From the NCBI GenBank assembly GCA_003105035.1, contig PQAL01000017.1:1-64000 (forward strand): a DNA stretch of 64,000 bases. The letters are read 5' to 3'. Every line of letters begins with the position of its first letter. The first letter of the stretch is position 1. The notes under the pieces were generated by a model that saw only the letters and a program-made list of their open reading frames with translations, was not told where the DNA came from and ran no database searches. Positions 53,871-63,221 of this stretch are shown here, piece after piece. Made by a program: the position numbers and the translations under genes. Source of the stretch: Anaerolineales bacterium. Its GTDB lineage: Bacteria > Chloroflexota > Anaerolineae > Anaerolineales > UBA4823.

Positions 53871-54734
53871 ATGAACACTTACACTCAACTCTCCGATGAC
53901 TATGCTCGCATTGAGCAGGTTATCTATTACCTCGAAAGAAACGCTTCTCGACAGCCCAGCCTGGAAGAGATCGCCGAACACATCCACCTGAGTGAATATC
54001 ACCTTCAACGACTGTTCACGCGCTGGGTGGGGGTGAGTCCCAAACGCTTCTTGCAATACATCACCAAGGAACACGCCAAGCAAATGCTGGTTCAATCCGC
54101 CAGCGTGCTTGACACTGCTTACCAGGTAGGCTTATCCAGTCCCGGCAGGCTGCACGACCTGTTCATCACCTGGGAAGCCGTTACCCCAGGCGAGTTTAAG
54201 CAACGAGGGGAAGGTATCGCCATAACGTATGGTTTTCACCCGACACCTTTTGGTGAAATCCTGCTGGGCACTACCGAACGTGGCATCTGTTTTCTGTCAT
54301 TCATCATGCCATCCGGCCGCACTGCCGCGCTGCAAGCCCTGCGCAAGATCTGGCCCAAGGCCAGGTTGGTGGAAGCCCCCGGGGCCACCGAGCCTTTAAT
54401 CTCGGAAATATTTGGGCTGACTGCCTCCCATTCTCGGAACCCCCTTCACATTTACCTGAACGGCTCAAATTTCCAGCTCAAGGTGTGGGAGGCCCTACTG
54501 CGGATCCCCCCGGGTAGTGTGGTATCATACCGTGACATCGCCGCCCATCTGGGCGATCCGCAAGCTTCTCGGGCAGTGGGCAATGCTTTAGGGCGTAATC
54601 CTGTGCCGGTATTGATCCCTTGCCATCGGGTGATCACCTCCTTGGGAGAGTTTGGAAATTATCATTACGGTGAAGCGCGCAAGATCGCTCTATTGGGCTG
54701 GGAAATGGCCAGGCTGTCAAGCTCTGGTCAATGA
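53871..54734 (+). CDS. AraC-like regulator fused to O6-methylguanine-DNA methyltransferase
   Basis: 287 residues. The N-terminal ~105 residues are an AraC-type double helix-turn-helix domain (LSEYHLQRLFTRWVGVSPKR, then VLDTAYQVGLSSPGRLHDLF). The remaining ~170 form the methyltransferase with catalytic cysteine in PVLIPCHRVITS and the wing EFGNYHYGEARK. This is the Ada layout without the N-terminal zinc (AdaA) domain that accepts methyl from phosphotriesters. So the repair part is complete, but the Ada-type methyl switch is absent. It may still regulate repair by another signal. The next gene is 18 bases downstream. Confidence 0.9.
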   Translation: MNTYTQLSDDYARIEQVIYYLERNASRQPSLEEIAEHIHLSEYHLQRLFTRWVGVSPKRFLQYITKEHAKQMLVQSASVLDTAYQVGLSSPGRLHDLFITWEAVTPGEFKQRGEGIAITYGFHPTPFGEILLGTTERGICFLSFIMPSGRTAALQALRKIWPKARLVEAPGATEPLISEIFGLTASHSRNPLHIYLNGSNFQLKVWEALLRIPPGSVVSYRDIAAHLGDPQASRAVGNALGRNPVPVLIPCHRVITSLGEFGNYHYGEARKIALLGWEMARLSSSGQ

Positions 54735-54752
54735 GCTGGAGTTGCAACATCC

Positions 54753-55688
54753 ATGAAACCACGAGCCTGGGCAGCGCTCATCGCTGTATATATCGTATGG
54801 GGATCCACTTACCTGGCAATCCGTTTCACCATCGAAACGATCCCCCCGTTCATCTCGGCTGGAATCCGCTTTTTGATCTCCGGTTTAATCCTGTTTATCT
54901 GGCGTCGGCTAAGTGGCGACCAGGCACCCAGTAAAATTGAGTGGCGGGCAGCCACGATCGTCGGACTGCTGCTCTTATTGGGAGGAAATGGTGCCCTGGT
55001 GTGGGCAGAACAGCGTATCCCATCGGGGATCGCCTCACTATTCATCGCTACTACGCCTTTATGGATGGTGCTGATCGACTCGCTGCGGCCGGGGGGCAAA
55101 AACGCTTCCTGGTTGACCTGGGCTGGAGTGTTCGTCGGCCTGCTTGGCATCGCCCTGCTGGCCAATCCATGGCAGCAGCATACTACCTCTAGCCCTCCCC
55201 TGGATATTGTCGGGATCGTCGCGCTGCTCTTCGGTGCATTTTCCTGGTCGATAGGCTCTCTCTACAGTCGCTCAGCCCCCCTGCCGAAATCACCCCTGAT
55301 GGGGACCGGGATGGAAATGCTGGCTGGATCACTGGGGTTGTTTGCCTTCGCCACCCTGATTGGCGAGTGGAAGCAATTCGACGTAAGTACCATTTCCTTA
55401 TCTTCGATTGGCGGATTGACCTACCTGATCATTTTCGGCTCAGGAATCGGATTCGTCGCCTACACCTGGCTGTTACGCAATGCACCTACGACGATCGTTG
55501 CAACATATGCCTACGTCAACCCGGTAGTAGCCATCTTACTGGGCAGCCTCATCGCTCATGAGCCGCTTGAACAAGTTGAGCTCATCGCAGCCATGATCAT
55601 TATCAGTGGGGTGGTGCTGATCACTACCGGCAGAACCCTAACTGAGAAAAAACTGGATTCCGTTCCGCTCACCCCGGGCGAGGACTGA
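54753..55688 (+). CDS. EamA family drug/metabolite exporter
   Basis: 311 residues with about ten membrane helices in two EamA repeats. The first begins VYIVWGSTYLAIRFTIETIP, and the second near residue 150 holds FGAFSWSIGSLYSRS. It exports an unknown small metabolite or amino acid; the YedA/RhaT branch is the closest pattern. It follows the AraC-Ogt gene closely and ends before a strong bidirectional terminator at 55737-55767. Confidence 0.9.
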   Translation: MKPRAWAALIAVYIVWGSTYLAIRFTIETIPPFISAGIRFLISGLILFIWRRLSGDQAPSKIEWRAATIVGLLLLLGGNGALVWAEQRIPSGIASLFIATTPLWMVLIDSLRPGGKNASWLTWAGVFVGLLGIALLANPWQQHTTSSPPLDIVGIVALLFGAFSWSIGSLYSRSAPLPKSPLMGTGMEMLAGSLGLFAFATLIGEWKQFDVSTISLSSIGGLTYLIIFGSGIGFVAYTWLLRNAPTTIVATYAYVNPVVAILLGSLIAHEPLEQVELIAAMIIISGVVLITTGRTLTEKKLDSVPLTPGED

Positions 55689-55736
55689 ATATATAAAGAG
55701 CACATCTAACGATCACCAGCGATTTTCTTGAATAAA

Positions 55737-55767
55737 AAGCCCCCTGATGCAGATCACCAGGGGGCTT
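55737..55767. terminator. Bidirectional rho-independent terminator
   Basis: A perfect 10-bp stem (AAGCCCCCTG with CAGGGGGCTT) around an 11-base loop stands between the convergent EamA and VIT/VWA genes. On the minus strand the stem is followed by TTTTTATT, so it ends the VIT/VWA transcript most clearly. The plus-strand tail is weaker. Confidence 0.8.
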
Positions 55768-55779
55768 GAATTTTATCCA

Positions 55780-58161
55780 TTAGGAACTATGCTTCGACCG
55801 CCTGGCGAACACCACCAGGAATGGCATGAACAAGAATGGGAAGAGAGCCGCACCACATAGACCCGAAGACTTGCCAGGGGGCACCTCGGGAGGTGTCTTG
55901 GTTGGTTGCTTGATGACATTCGGGGTGGGAGTTGGATCATCCTGCCCAGACGGGGTCGGAGAAGGATTCACAGATTGAGCAGCATTATCTCCAGGAATTA
56001 CTTCGTAGGCGCTCCCACCCGAAAGGGCGATCACTTTGTCTCCCAACGAGAAGGCATCGCCGAGCTCAGGATAGGTGGCAACCAGATCGAAATACTCAGG
56101 TGAGAGAAACTCAACCGGTGTTGGCTTCATCTGATCAGGGTCGAAAGCAGTATCGATCCATGTGCCATCTGATAGCACATACGTCCGCGCGCCAAGCACC
56201 CGCACCGAGCTGGTGGCTTCCTCAGGTAGTGAAGGTGCACTCGCAGCACCTTGCATAGCCCCTGCATCCACAGCGGACTGAACAGCAGCCTGCCCGGATG
56301 GGGCCTGGGTGGGCATCGCCTTCAAGGTATTAAAGGTATCTTCAGCCAGTCGCTCCTGTTCAGCTACTCCGAGAGGTGCTTGCTCAGTCACCAGGTAGGA
56401 TGTATATGGGGTGACAATGCCGAAGCGGATGCTCAGCTTAACAATCTGGTCAATGATCTCCTGGTTTGCGCCTTGCAGGCGGATCTCGTTCAGTAAGTAG
56501 CCGACCTTACGGGTAGCCCATAACCTGGGTATGGAAGCCTGGATAGAATTTACCGGCGACTTCTGGTCCAACATCTGACCTTCAAATATGAAGGTCAGTT
56601 TTTCACCATTCAACTCACCAGTCAGGCTGACATCTGCCTTCCCTCCCTCATGGTAACGCCCCAACAGGATGACCTGCGATCCAGAAAACAGGTCAGGCAG
56701 TGGGCTGGGATATAAATCATAGATGGAGACTCCTTTAAAGGCCAGATCCAGGTTGGTCAGGACGGGCGTGCTGATCCCATTGTAAAACGCTGAGAGGATC
56801 TCATCCAAACTCATCCCGGGCTGCACATAGGAGCTCTTACCATGATTGTCCTGTGATAAGCTGTCGAGCAGGAAGGTATCCACATCATAGCCTACCCCAA
56901 AGGTGAACAACCTGAGGTTCTTAGGGGCACTGGCAGTGAAATTAGCCAGGATCGACGGGCTGTCCATCACTCCTTCGGTGGGTAAGCCATCGGTAAGGAA
57001 GATCAGATACGTCGGACGTTCCCCGTCGACCATGGCAGCTGCATCGAGCAATGCCCGGTTGATATCAGTTGAGCCACTGGCATTTAAGGTATTCAGCCAG
57101 GAAAGTGCCTGATCTGCTTCAGATGCCGGGCTTAACCCGCGGGCATAACTGGTAACCCCTGTACTGAAGGAGATGATGTTGAAGCGGTCATCTGCATTAA
57201 GATGGCTCAAAATATAACGGGTTGCCTGTTGCACCTGCTGGAATTTCTCCCCTTCCATGCTCCCTGAACGATCTAGCACGAGTAGCAGGTCCTTTGGAAT
57301 CACCCGATCTACCGCGTTGATCCCAGGCGCAAGCATGACCATGAAAAACCCATCTGGGTCGGAGGGGTCGCTTGGATCACGATAGCTCAACAAATGGAAT
57401 GCCTGGCTTTCTCCCAGCGAATAATACAGGGTAAAGTCAGTGTCAGGAAGCACGTTGGATGCCTCATAACCAACCGTGACATGATTGTCGCTTTCTCGGC
57501 TGATACCTACCTCATGGCTGGGAGAATACACCGCCCGGATGGGCACGCTGGAATGGACATCCACATTGATCGTGACAGATTCTATCGGTTGGACAGAAAA
57601 CTTCTCGGTGTTTAGCGGGTACAGGTAGCTCACCAATCCACCTTCTGCAGGGAGTGCCTGGGTGTACTCGAGTTCGATCCGCCGTTCACCCTGTGGAGCA
57701 ATCGGGAAGATGCGTGCCTGCACCGCCCCACGCCCAACATATTCAAGCAGGGCTGGGTCGCGCATGCTAGCGACGATTTGTTCATAGGTCTGGCGTGCTT
57801 GCGTGGCGTCCAGCACTTGCCCTTCCACTGGTTTTCCATCCACCCACAGGATGAAATTGGAAACCACGGCATCGTCAGGGATGGGGAATATGTATGTCCC
57901 TTCAATTGTCCAATCATTCGGGTTATAAAACACCTGGTCCACATGCGTAACGGCTAACTGCTCATTAATCGTGACGGTAACATGATGGTAGCGGATAACC
58001 AATTGGTCCATGGGGATGGGTACTGGTGGGCAAGGGGCTGGATCGCAGATCGGAGGGTCGGGGATGATGATGCCATCTGCCAGGGCGGTGACAGGCAGCA
58101 TCAAGGTGGACAGAAAGATGATCAACAAAGTGGCGGTTAGTAGAACGGACTTCGGTTTCAT
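55780..58161 (-). CDS. VIT and von Willebrand A domain protein, cell-wall or membrane anchored
   Basis: 793 residues from ATG 58161, which follows AGGAGGAG. The in-frame start at 58263 adds 34 unlikely residues. A signal peptide (LLTATLLIIFLSTLMLP) is followed by a VIT domain (THVDQVFYNPNDWTIEGTY) and a VWA domain with an intact MIDAS (LLVLDRSGSMEGEKF, TDGLPTEG). A long C-terminal region ends in a Thr/Pro linker and one membrane helix (ALFPFLFMPFLVVFA). VIT-VWA pairs occur in inter-alpha-trypsin-like proteins and bind other proteins through a metal ion. Its role here is probably cell-surface adhesion or assembly. It is divergent to prfA. Confidence 0.87.
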   Translation of the reverse strand: MKPKSVLLTATLLIIFLSTLMLPVTALADGIIIPDPPICDPAPCPPVPIPMDQLVIRYHHVTVTINEQLAVTHVDQVFYNPNDWTIEGTYIFPIPDDAVVSNFILWVDGKPVEGQVLDATQARQTYEQIVASMRDPALLEYVGRGAVQARIFPIAPQGERRIELEYTQALPAEGGLVSYLYPLNTEKFSVQPIESVTINVDVHSSVPIRAVYSPSHEVGISRESDNHVTVGYEASNVLPDTDFTLYYSLGESQAFHLLSYRDPSDPSDPDGFFMVMLAPGINAVDRVIPKDLLLVLDRSGSMEGEKFQQVQQATRYILSHLNADDRFNIISFSTGVTSYARGLSPASEADQALSWLNTLNASGSTDINRALLDAAAMVDGERPTYLIFLTDGLPTEGVMDSPSILANFTASAPKNLRLFTFGVGYDVDTFLLDSLSQDNHGKSSYVQPGMSLDEILSAFYNGISTPVLTNLDLAFKGVSIYDLYPSPLPDLFSGSQVILLGRYHEGGKADVSLTGELNGEKLTFIFEGQMLDQKSPVNSIQASIPRLWATRKVGYLLNEIRLQGANQEIIDQIVKLSIRFGIVTPYTSYLVTEQAPLGVAEQERLAEDTFNTLKAMPTQAPSGQAAVQSAVDAGAMQGAASAPSLPEEATSSVRVLGARTYVLSDGTWIDTAFDPDQMKPTPVEFLSPEYFDLVATYPELGDAFSLGDKVIALSGGSAYEVIPGDNAAQSVNPSPTPSGQDDPTPTPNVIKQPTKTPPEVPPGKSSGLCGAALFPFLFMPFLVVFARRSKHSS

Positions 58162-58293
58162 ATTCTCCTCCTGAATGAACAGACTGAGTCCTGATAGATC
58201 ACTGACGAGCTGATTGCGCATAAGACGACCGCGCTTCCTTAAAAGTTCCGATGGTATAATCATTGTCTTGATTGGGAGACCCAGGAAGCAAGC

Positions 58294-59394
58294 ATGCCAT
58301 TAGAACTATTGGATAAATTAGCTGGAATTGAGCAGCGTTATGAGGAGTTGAGCCGGTTATTTATGGAAGTCGGTGATGACTACCAGAGAGCTGCCGAGCT
58401 GAACAAGGAACGCATTGACCTGGAAGCCATCGTCACCAAAGCGCGCGAGTACCGCCAAGCCCTGGAACATATTGAAGATGCTCATTCGCTGGTCGACAGT
58501 GACGATGCTGAGCTAAGCATGCTGGCCGAAGCTGAGATTCTGGACCTGGAACCCCAGATTGAGCAGCTGGAGCGTGAAATCAAATCCATGCTGCTACCCA
58601 AGGACCCGCGCGATGACCGCAACGTGATCATGGAAATCCGGGCAGGCACAGGCGGCGATGAGGCGGCAATCTTTGCTGCCGACCTGTTCCGGTTGTACTC
58701 GCATTATGCTGAAGCTCGCAGGTGGAACATCGAGGTTCTCTCCTCGAGTGAGATAGGAATCGGTGGCTACAAAGAGATCATCTTCCTGGTCAAGGGCAAA
58801 GGAGCTTATTCCCGCCTGAAATATGAATCAGGCGTCCACCGCGTGCAGCGCGTACCGGTGACTGAATCACAAGGCCGCATCCACACCTCCACAGCCACAG
58901 TGGCCGTTCTGGCCGAGGTTGACGAGGTGGAGATCACCATCCCTGAAGCGGATATCCGCATGGATGTCTACCGCTCAGCGGGTGCTGGTGGCCAAAATGT
59001 ACAGAAGAATGCTACAGCTGTGCGTATCACCCATATCCCAACAGGAATTGTGGTCGCCTGCCAGGATGAACGCTCACAGCTGCAAAACCGCATGCGGGCT
59101 ATGAGCATTTTACGCGCCCGCTTGTATGAAATTGAAGAAGAAAAACGCCGGGCAGAGATCGATGCCAACCGGCGGTCACAGGTTGGCACAGGCGAGCGGG
59201 CAGAGAAAATCCGCACTTACAATTATCCCCAATCACGTGTGACAGATCACCGCATCAACTTTTCCACCTACAACCTGGCTGGCTTCATGACCGGGTCTTT
59301 ACTGGATGATTTTATCGATGAGCTGGCAACCCGCGATGAGGCTGAACGTCTGGCTACCCTGGGTGAAGATGCTGTGGCCGAAGACAGCGAATAA
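58294..59394 (+). CDS. prfA: Peptide chain release factor 1
   Basis: 366 residues. The GGQ loop lies in SAGAGGQNVQKNATAVRITH, and the codon-reading PxT motif in RVPVTESQGRIHTS. The order matches RF1 rather than RF2. It releases proteins at UAA and UAG, not UGA, so it does not compete for the selenocysteine codon in this window. GGQ glutamine methylation is expected from the PrmC gene that follows 83 bases downstream. The start has a weak AGGAAGC site. Confidence 0.96.
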   Translation: MPLELLDKLAGIEQRYEELSRLFMEVGDDYQRAAELNKERIDLEAIVTKAREYRQALEHIEDAHSLVDSDDAELSMLAEAEILDLEPQIEQLEREIKSMLLPKDPRDDRNVIMEIRAGTGGDEAAIFAADLFRLYSHYAEARRWNIEVLSSSEIGIGGYKEIIFLVKGKGAYSRLKYESGVHRVQRVPVTESQGRIHTSTATVAVLAEVDEVEITIPEADIRMDVYRSAGAGGQNVQKNATAVRITHIPTGIVVACQDERSQLQNRMRAMSILRARLYEIEEEKRRAEIDANRRSQVGTGERAEKIRTYNYPQSRVTDHRINFSTYNLAGFMTGSLLDDFIDELATRDEAERLATLGEDAVAEDSE

Positions 59395-59477
59395 GAATTC
59401 CTCGATCCAAAGGTTAAAAAAGCAAAGGACACATCCATCATTCATCTGGTATTTATATCAATGGATGCGATTTTGAT

Positions 59478-60662
59478 ATGCCGGTTGAAAAAACCCTCAA
59501 AGAATTACTGGCTGAGATAACCTTACAACTTGAGCCCTCCAGCGATACTGCCTCCCTGGACGCACAGGTGCTGGTCGCACATCAGCTCGGGAAACCCCGG
59601 GCATGGGTCATGGCACATCCGGAGTTCCAAGTCAGTCCCGCACAGTATGCTCAGATATCCCACGCCATGGAGCGCCTGCGAAATGGAGAACCTCTGCCAT
59701 ATGTTGTTGGGCATTGGGAGTTTTATGGCAAGGATTTCATCCTCACCCCTGATGTGCTTATCCCCCGGCCGGATACTGAACTGCTGGTCGAGGAGAGCAT
59801 CCGCTGGCTGAAGCAACACCCAACTCAACGTCAGGCGATCGATGTCGGGACGGGCTCAGGCTGCATTGGGATCAGCCTGGCTGCTGCCATTCCAGACCTG
59901 CACCTGGTGTTGACCGATATTTCAGGCTCAGCCCTGGGCGTAGCGCAGAAGAACGCCCTAAAACACGTGCTATCTGGCCGGATGGAGTTCGTCCAGGCAA
60001 ACCTGCTGGAAGGGATTGCTGGGTATTTTGACTTGATCTGCGCCAACCTGCCTTATATCCCTACAGACATGCTGAAAACATTACCGGTTGCAATTCGTGA
60101 ACCGGTACTGGCTCTCGATGGGGGCCAAGATGGCATTCACCTGACCAGCAGGCTGCTTGAACAAGCCCGGCGTTGTTTGATCCCTGGCGGGGCCATCTTC
60201 CTGGAAATTGAAGCGTTGCAAGGAAATGAGATCAACATGCTTGCCGAAAAACTGTATCCGGCTGCCCAGATTAAGGTAATCAAGAGCCTGGCAGGCTGGG
60301 ACCGCTGTGTGGTGATCGAGCGATCGAGGTTTCTCGTCCATATCTGCCAGCGCGAAGAATGGCAACGAGCACAAAAATATGGGAGCTTCCAGGATGACTC
60401 TTTGAAGCAATCCGGTTTTATCCATTGCTCGACGCCTGAGCAGGTTTTAGAGGTGGCGAACCGCTTCTACCGGGATGTACCTGACTTGGTACTTCTTTGG
60501 CTGAACCCCGACTTGCTGCTAGCCAATCTTCACTGGGAACCTACCGATGGTCAGTTATTCCCCCATGTGTACGGTCCGATTAACCTCCAGGCAGTTGTAT
60601 CGATCACTAATTTGTGTTGTGATGATGATCATACTTTTCGCACCATCGAGCTTCCCGTTTAA
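59478..60662 (+). CDS. prmC: Release factor glutamine methyltransferase (PrmC) fused to a DUF952 domain
   Basis: 394 residues, about 110 more than PrmC. Residues ~1-280 are PrmC: LIPRPDTELLVE, the SAM motif AIDVGTGSGCIGISLA and the catalytic NLPYIP. Residues ~285-394 match DUF952 (LVHICQREEWQRAQKYG, SGFIHCSTPEQVLEVANRFY and FPHVYGPI). The frame is unbroken between them. PrmC methylates the GGQ glutamine of release factors, and prfA lies directly upstream. The DUF952 role is unknown. A small bidirectional terminator follows at 60671-60689. Confidence 0.93.
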   Translation: MPVEKTLKELLAEITLQLEPSSDTASLDAQVLVAHQLGKPRAWVMAHPEFQVSPAQYAQISHAMERLRNGEPLPYVVGHWEFYGKDFILTPDVLIPRPDTELLVEESIRWLKQHPTQRQAIDVGTGSGCIGISLAAAIPDLHLVLTDISGSALGVAQKNALKHVLSGRMEFVQANLLEGIAGYFDLICANLPYIPTDMLKTLPVAIREPVLALDGGQDGIHLTSRLLEQARRCLIPGGAIFLEIEALQGNEINMLAEKLYPAAQIKVIKSLAGWDRCVVIERSRFLVHICQREEWQRAQKYGSFQDDSLKQSGFIHCSTPEQVLEVANRFYRDVPDLVLLWLNPDLLLANLHWEPTDGQLFPHVYGPINLQAVVSITNLCCDDDHTFRTIELPV

Positions 60663-60670
60663 CCAAAATC

Positions 60671-60689
60671 AGGCAGGGGATGCCTGCCT
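60671..60689. terminator. Short hairpin between convergent prmC and RRM gene
   Basis: A 7-bp stem AGGCAGG/CCTGCCT with a 5-base loop. On the minus strand it is followed by GATTTTGG, a short U-run. It probably ends the RRM gene transcript and may also slow the prmC transcript. Confidence 0.5.
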
Positions 60690-60715
60690 CGATATGGAAT
60701 CGCTTGTTTGAAATT

Positions 60716-61009
60716 CTAATAGCGCCTGTTGCCGCCCGGTTTGCGGTACTTTCCGCTGTCCTCCTTGGGGCGGGCGAGGTTGACCTTCAGGGTCCGGTTA
60801 TCCAGCAGCGTATTGTTGAACAGACCTACTGCCTTTTCAGCCTCAGCCTGGTTGCTCAGCTCGACGAATGCAAATCCCCGTGAACGGCCGGAATCACGAT
60901 CCTTGATTAAACTGACAGAGACGACCGTTCCCGCCTGGGCAAACATATTTCGCAGGTCTTCTTCGGTGGTGCTGAATGGCAAGTTCCCTACATAGAGTTT
61001 ATTATCCAT
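60716..61009 (-). CDS. RRM-type RNA-binding protein
   Basis: 97 residues from ATG 61009, which follows GGAGGAGAG. An upstream start at 61039 is unneeded. One RRM domain is present with RNP2 LYVGNLPF and RNP1 GRSRGFAFVELS. Residues ~80-97 are a basic tail (RKPGGNRRY). Such small RRM proteins bind single-stranded RNA and are often cold-regulated in bacteria. Target RNA is unknown. Confidence 0.92.
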   Translation of the reverse strand: MDNKLYVGNLPFSTTEEDLRNMFAQAGTVVSVSLIKDRDSGRSRGFAFVELSNQAEAEKAVGLFNNTLLDNRTLKVNLARPKEDSGKYRKPGGNRRY

Positions 61010-61169
61010 CTCTCCTCCAAAACAAATCCGCCACGACACTTCGTCGCAGCGGTTTAAACTGCAGCAAGCCTGTATCTCTTAAAATTATATCATCAGAACC
61101 CGTACGCATTTGAAAAGTAGGACTCACATTTTAATGCAAACGCCGATTGACCTCGAATTCCATTCCGCC

Positions 61170-63221
61170 TTACCCATCTTTCACGCATACTACCCACAAC
61201 TCACCAGGTCCATGCACGCCAATCGTCAACGTCATTTCAATATCGGAGGTGCGCGAAGGGCCGGTGATGATCACCGCGCATGAGGTTTGTGCCACTACCG
61301 GATTGCCGATCACCTGATCCAGGCTTTCGTATATATCCTTCTCATGCAGGATGGCGATGTGGATTTCTGGCAGCAGGGAGGCGGTCATCGGCCTGCCCTC
61401 ACCTCCCAATAGGATCACTGAGCCTGTATCAGCTAACCCTGCATATGTACCGGTTAATCCCACCCTTACCTTGCTGCTGGCTTCTATGCTCTCTGCCGTT
61501 GGCTGATTGAGCTGGATGCCTGCCGATGCCAGACGCTCGAGCAGCTGAGCTGGTAAATACGCAGAATCCCATACCAATAATTCTTCCAATCCTTGTAGTT
61601 TCAAAATTTGAATCACCTGATCGGGCAATTCGTGGGGTGAGCAAGTTACGAAATGGCCTCCCAGGGCTGTTAATTCGGATTCAAAACGGTCTACACCTGT
61701 CAGCTGAGGCGCGGAGATTGATCCTGTTTCAGCAGTTTCGGTTTGGTTGTGGTTTGCTACCGTGGCAGTCTGCTGAGGCGAGATATGGACCATTTCCGGG
61801 AATCGAGAACGAAAGGAACGAACGGCTGGTTGTGGGAAATCCTTTGAAAGTCCCCACCCACTGAACGCTGGCAGTCGCATCCACGGGTCATTCTTCGAGA
61901 ATAAGCCTGCCAGCCAACCGAAGATACCAGCCATCTTTTGAGCAAACGCATACCGCCAGGGAGAGGCTGCGGTGAAAGCAAAAAATCCCAGCCCAATCTT
62001 CAATGCAAGCGGAGCATTGGGTTGGGTTATCGGTTTTAGCTGGTTTGTTTGGCGGCCTGCCCTCACACGCAACAGCAATTTGGGTATGTCAATATCCACC
62101 GGGCAGGCTTCCCGGCAGGCGCCACACAGGCTGGAAGCGCGCGCCAATTGCCCAAACTCAGCCTGCCCGAATAGGGCGGGCGAGACTACACTTCCCACCG
62201 GACCAGGATAGGGGCTGTGCTTCCCATCGCGGGAGACGTATGCATGCCCGCCAATCTCTCGAAAAACTGGGCAGGCATTCAGGCATGATCCACAGCGGAT
62301 GCAATACAAAATCTCGCGCAATTCCGATTGGCGCGTTGCCCTCCTCCCATTATCCACCAGGATCACATGCCGTTCCATCGGACCATCCGCATCATTCGGG
62401 CGCCTGGGGCTGTTGAGCAGGCTGGTATAAGCAGTCAGCTTTTGACCTGTGGCTGACCGGGGAAGTAATGAGAGCATCAGAGCCAGGTCAGCCATGCTGG
62501 GCACCAACCGCTCAATACCCATCAGGGCAATATGGACAGGAGGCACTGTGGTGACCATGCGACCATTTCCTTCATTGGTGACCAGGCACAAAGTGCCTGT
62601 CTCAGCCACAGCTAAATTAACCCCCGAGATGCCGATATTCGCATTGAGAAACACCTGCCGCAGGGTTTGTCGGGCGGCAATGGTCATGATGCTGATATCT
62701 TTAGTATAAGGGATGCCCAGCTTCTCCTGAAACAGCCTGCCCACATCCTGCCGCCTGAGGTGGACTGCGGGGGTGATGATGTGTGCGGGAGGCTCACCCC
62801 GCAGCTGGACAATATATTCGCCCAGGTCAGTTTCGACCACCTGAAACCTTTCTGCCTCAAGAGCAGGGTTCAGCTCTATTTCTTCGCTCACCATAGTCTT
62901 CGATTTGCCTATCAATTGGGCTCCATGGCTGTGGGCGATCTCAATCACCTGGCGGATTGCTTCGGCGCTATCCGCAGCAAGATGGATCAGCATGCCATTC
63001 GCTTCAGCGTGTTGGATGAACATCTCAAGATAGTGATCCAGCTGGTCGATCACCTCGGTCCGCACAGCCCGCGCCTGAAGTCGTAAAGCTTGATGGTCGG
63101 GAACAGAAGCAAAAGCGTTCTTGCGGACGGCAATTCGCCGTACGGCGTTCGCATCCAGGGCAAATTGTAAATTCTCATCCGCCAATGATTTCCTGATTCG
63201 AGTATGGAATGGGCTGGTCAT
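61170..63221 (-). CDS. LutB-LutC fusion (L-lactate oxidation iron-sulfur protein)
   Basis: 683 residues. The N-terminal ~470 residues are LutB: a LUD domain, then [4Fe-4S] motifs CIRCGSCLNACPVF and LCGACREACPVDIDIP. The C-terminal ~220 residues are a second LUD domain like LutC (VRVGLTGTYAGLADTGSVIL and GPSRTSDIEMTLTIGVHGPG). In Bacillus these are separate proteins. They form, with LutA, an oxidase for L-lactate. The gene starts on the base after the lutA stop (TAGATG). A related 2-hydroxyacid could also be the substrate. Confidence 0.88.
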   Translation of the reverse strand: MTSPFHTRIRKSLADENLQFALDANAVRRIAVRKNAFASVPDHQALRLQARAVRTEVIDQLDHYLEMFIQHAEANGMLIHLAADSAEAIRQVIEIAHSHGAQLIGKSKTMVSEEIELNPALEAERFQVVETDLGEYIVQLRGEPPAHIITPAVHLRRQDVGRLFQEKLGIPYTKDISIMTIAARQTLRQVFLNANIGISGVNLAVAETGTLCLVTNEGNGRMVTTVPPVHIALMGIERLVPSMADLALMLSLLPRSATGQKLTAYTSLLNSPRRPNDADGPMERHVILVDNGRRATRQSELREILYCIRCGSCLNACPVFREIGGHAYVSRDGKHSPYPGPVGSVVSPALFGQAEFGQLARASSLCGACREACPVDIDIPKLLLRVRAGRQTNQLKPITQPNAPLALKIGLGFFAFTAASPWRYAFAQKMAGIFGWLAGLFSKNDPWMRLPAFSGWGLSKDFPQPAVRSFRSRFPEMVHISPQQTATVANHNQTETAETGSISAPQLTGVDRFESELTALGGHFVTCSPHELPDQVIQILKLQGLEELLVWDSAYLPAQLLERLASAGIQLNQPTAESIEASSKVRVGLTGTYAGLADTGSVILLGGEGRPMTASLLPEIHIAILHEKDIYESLDQVIGNPVVAQTSCAVIITGPSRTSDIEMTLTIGVHGPGELWVVCVKDG

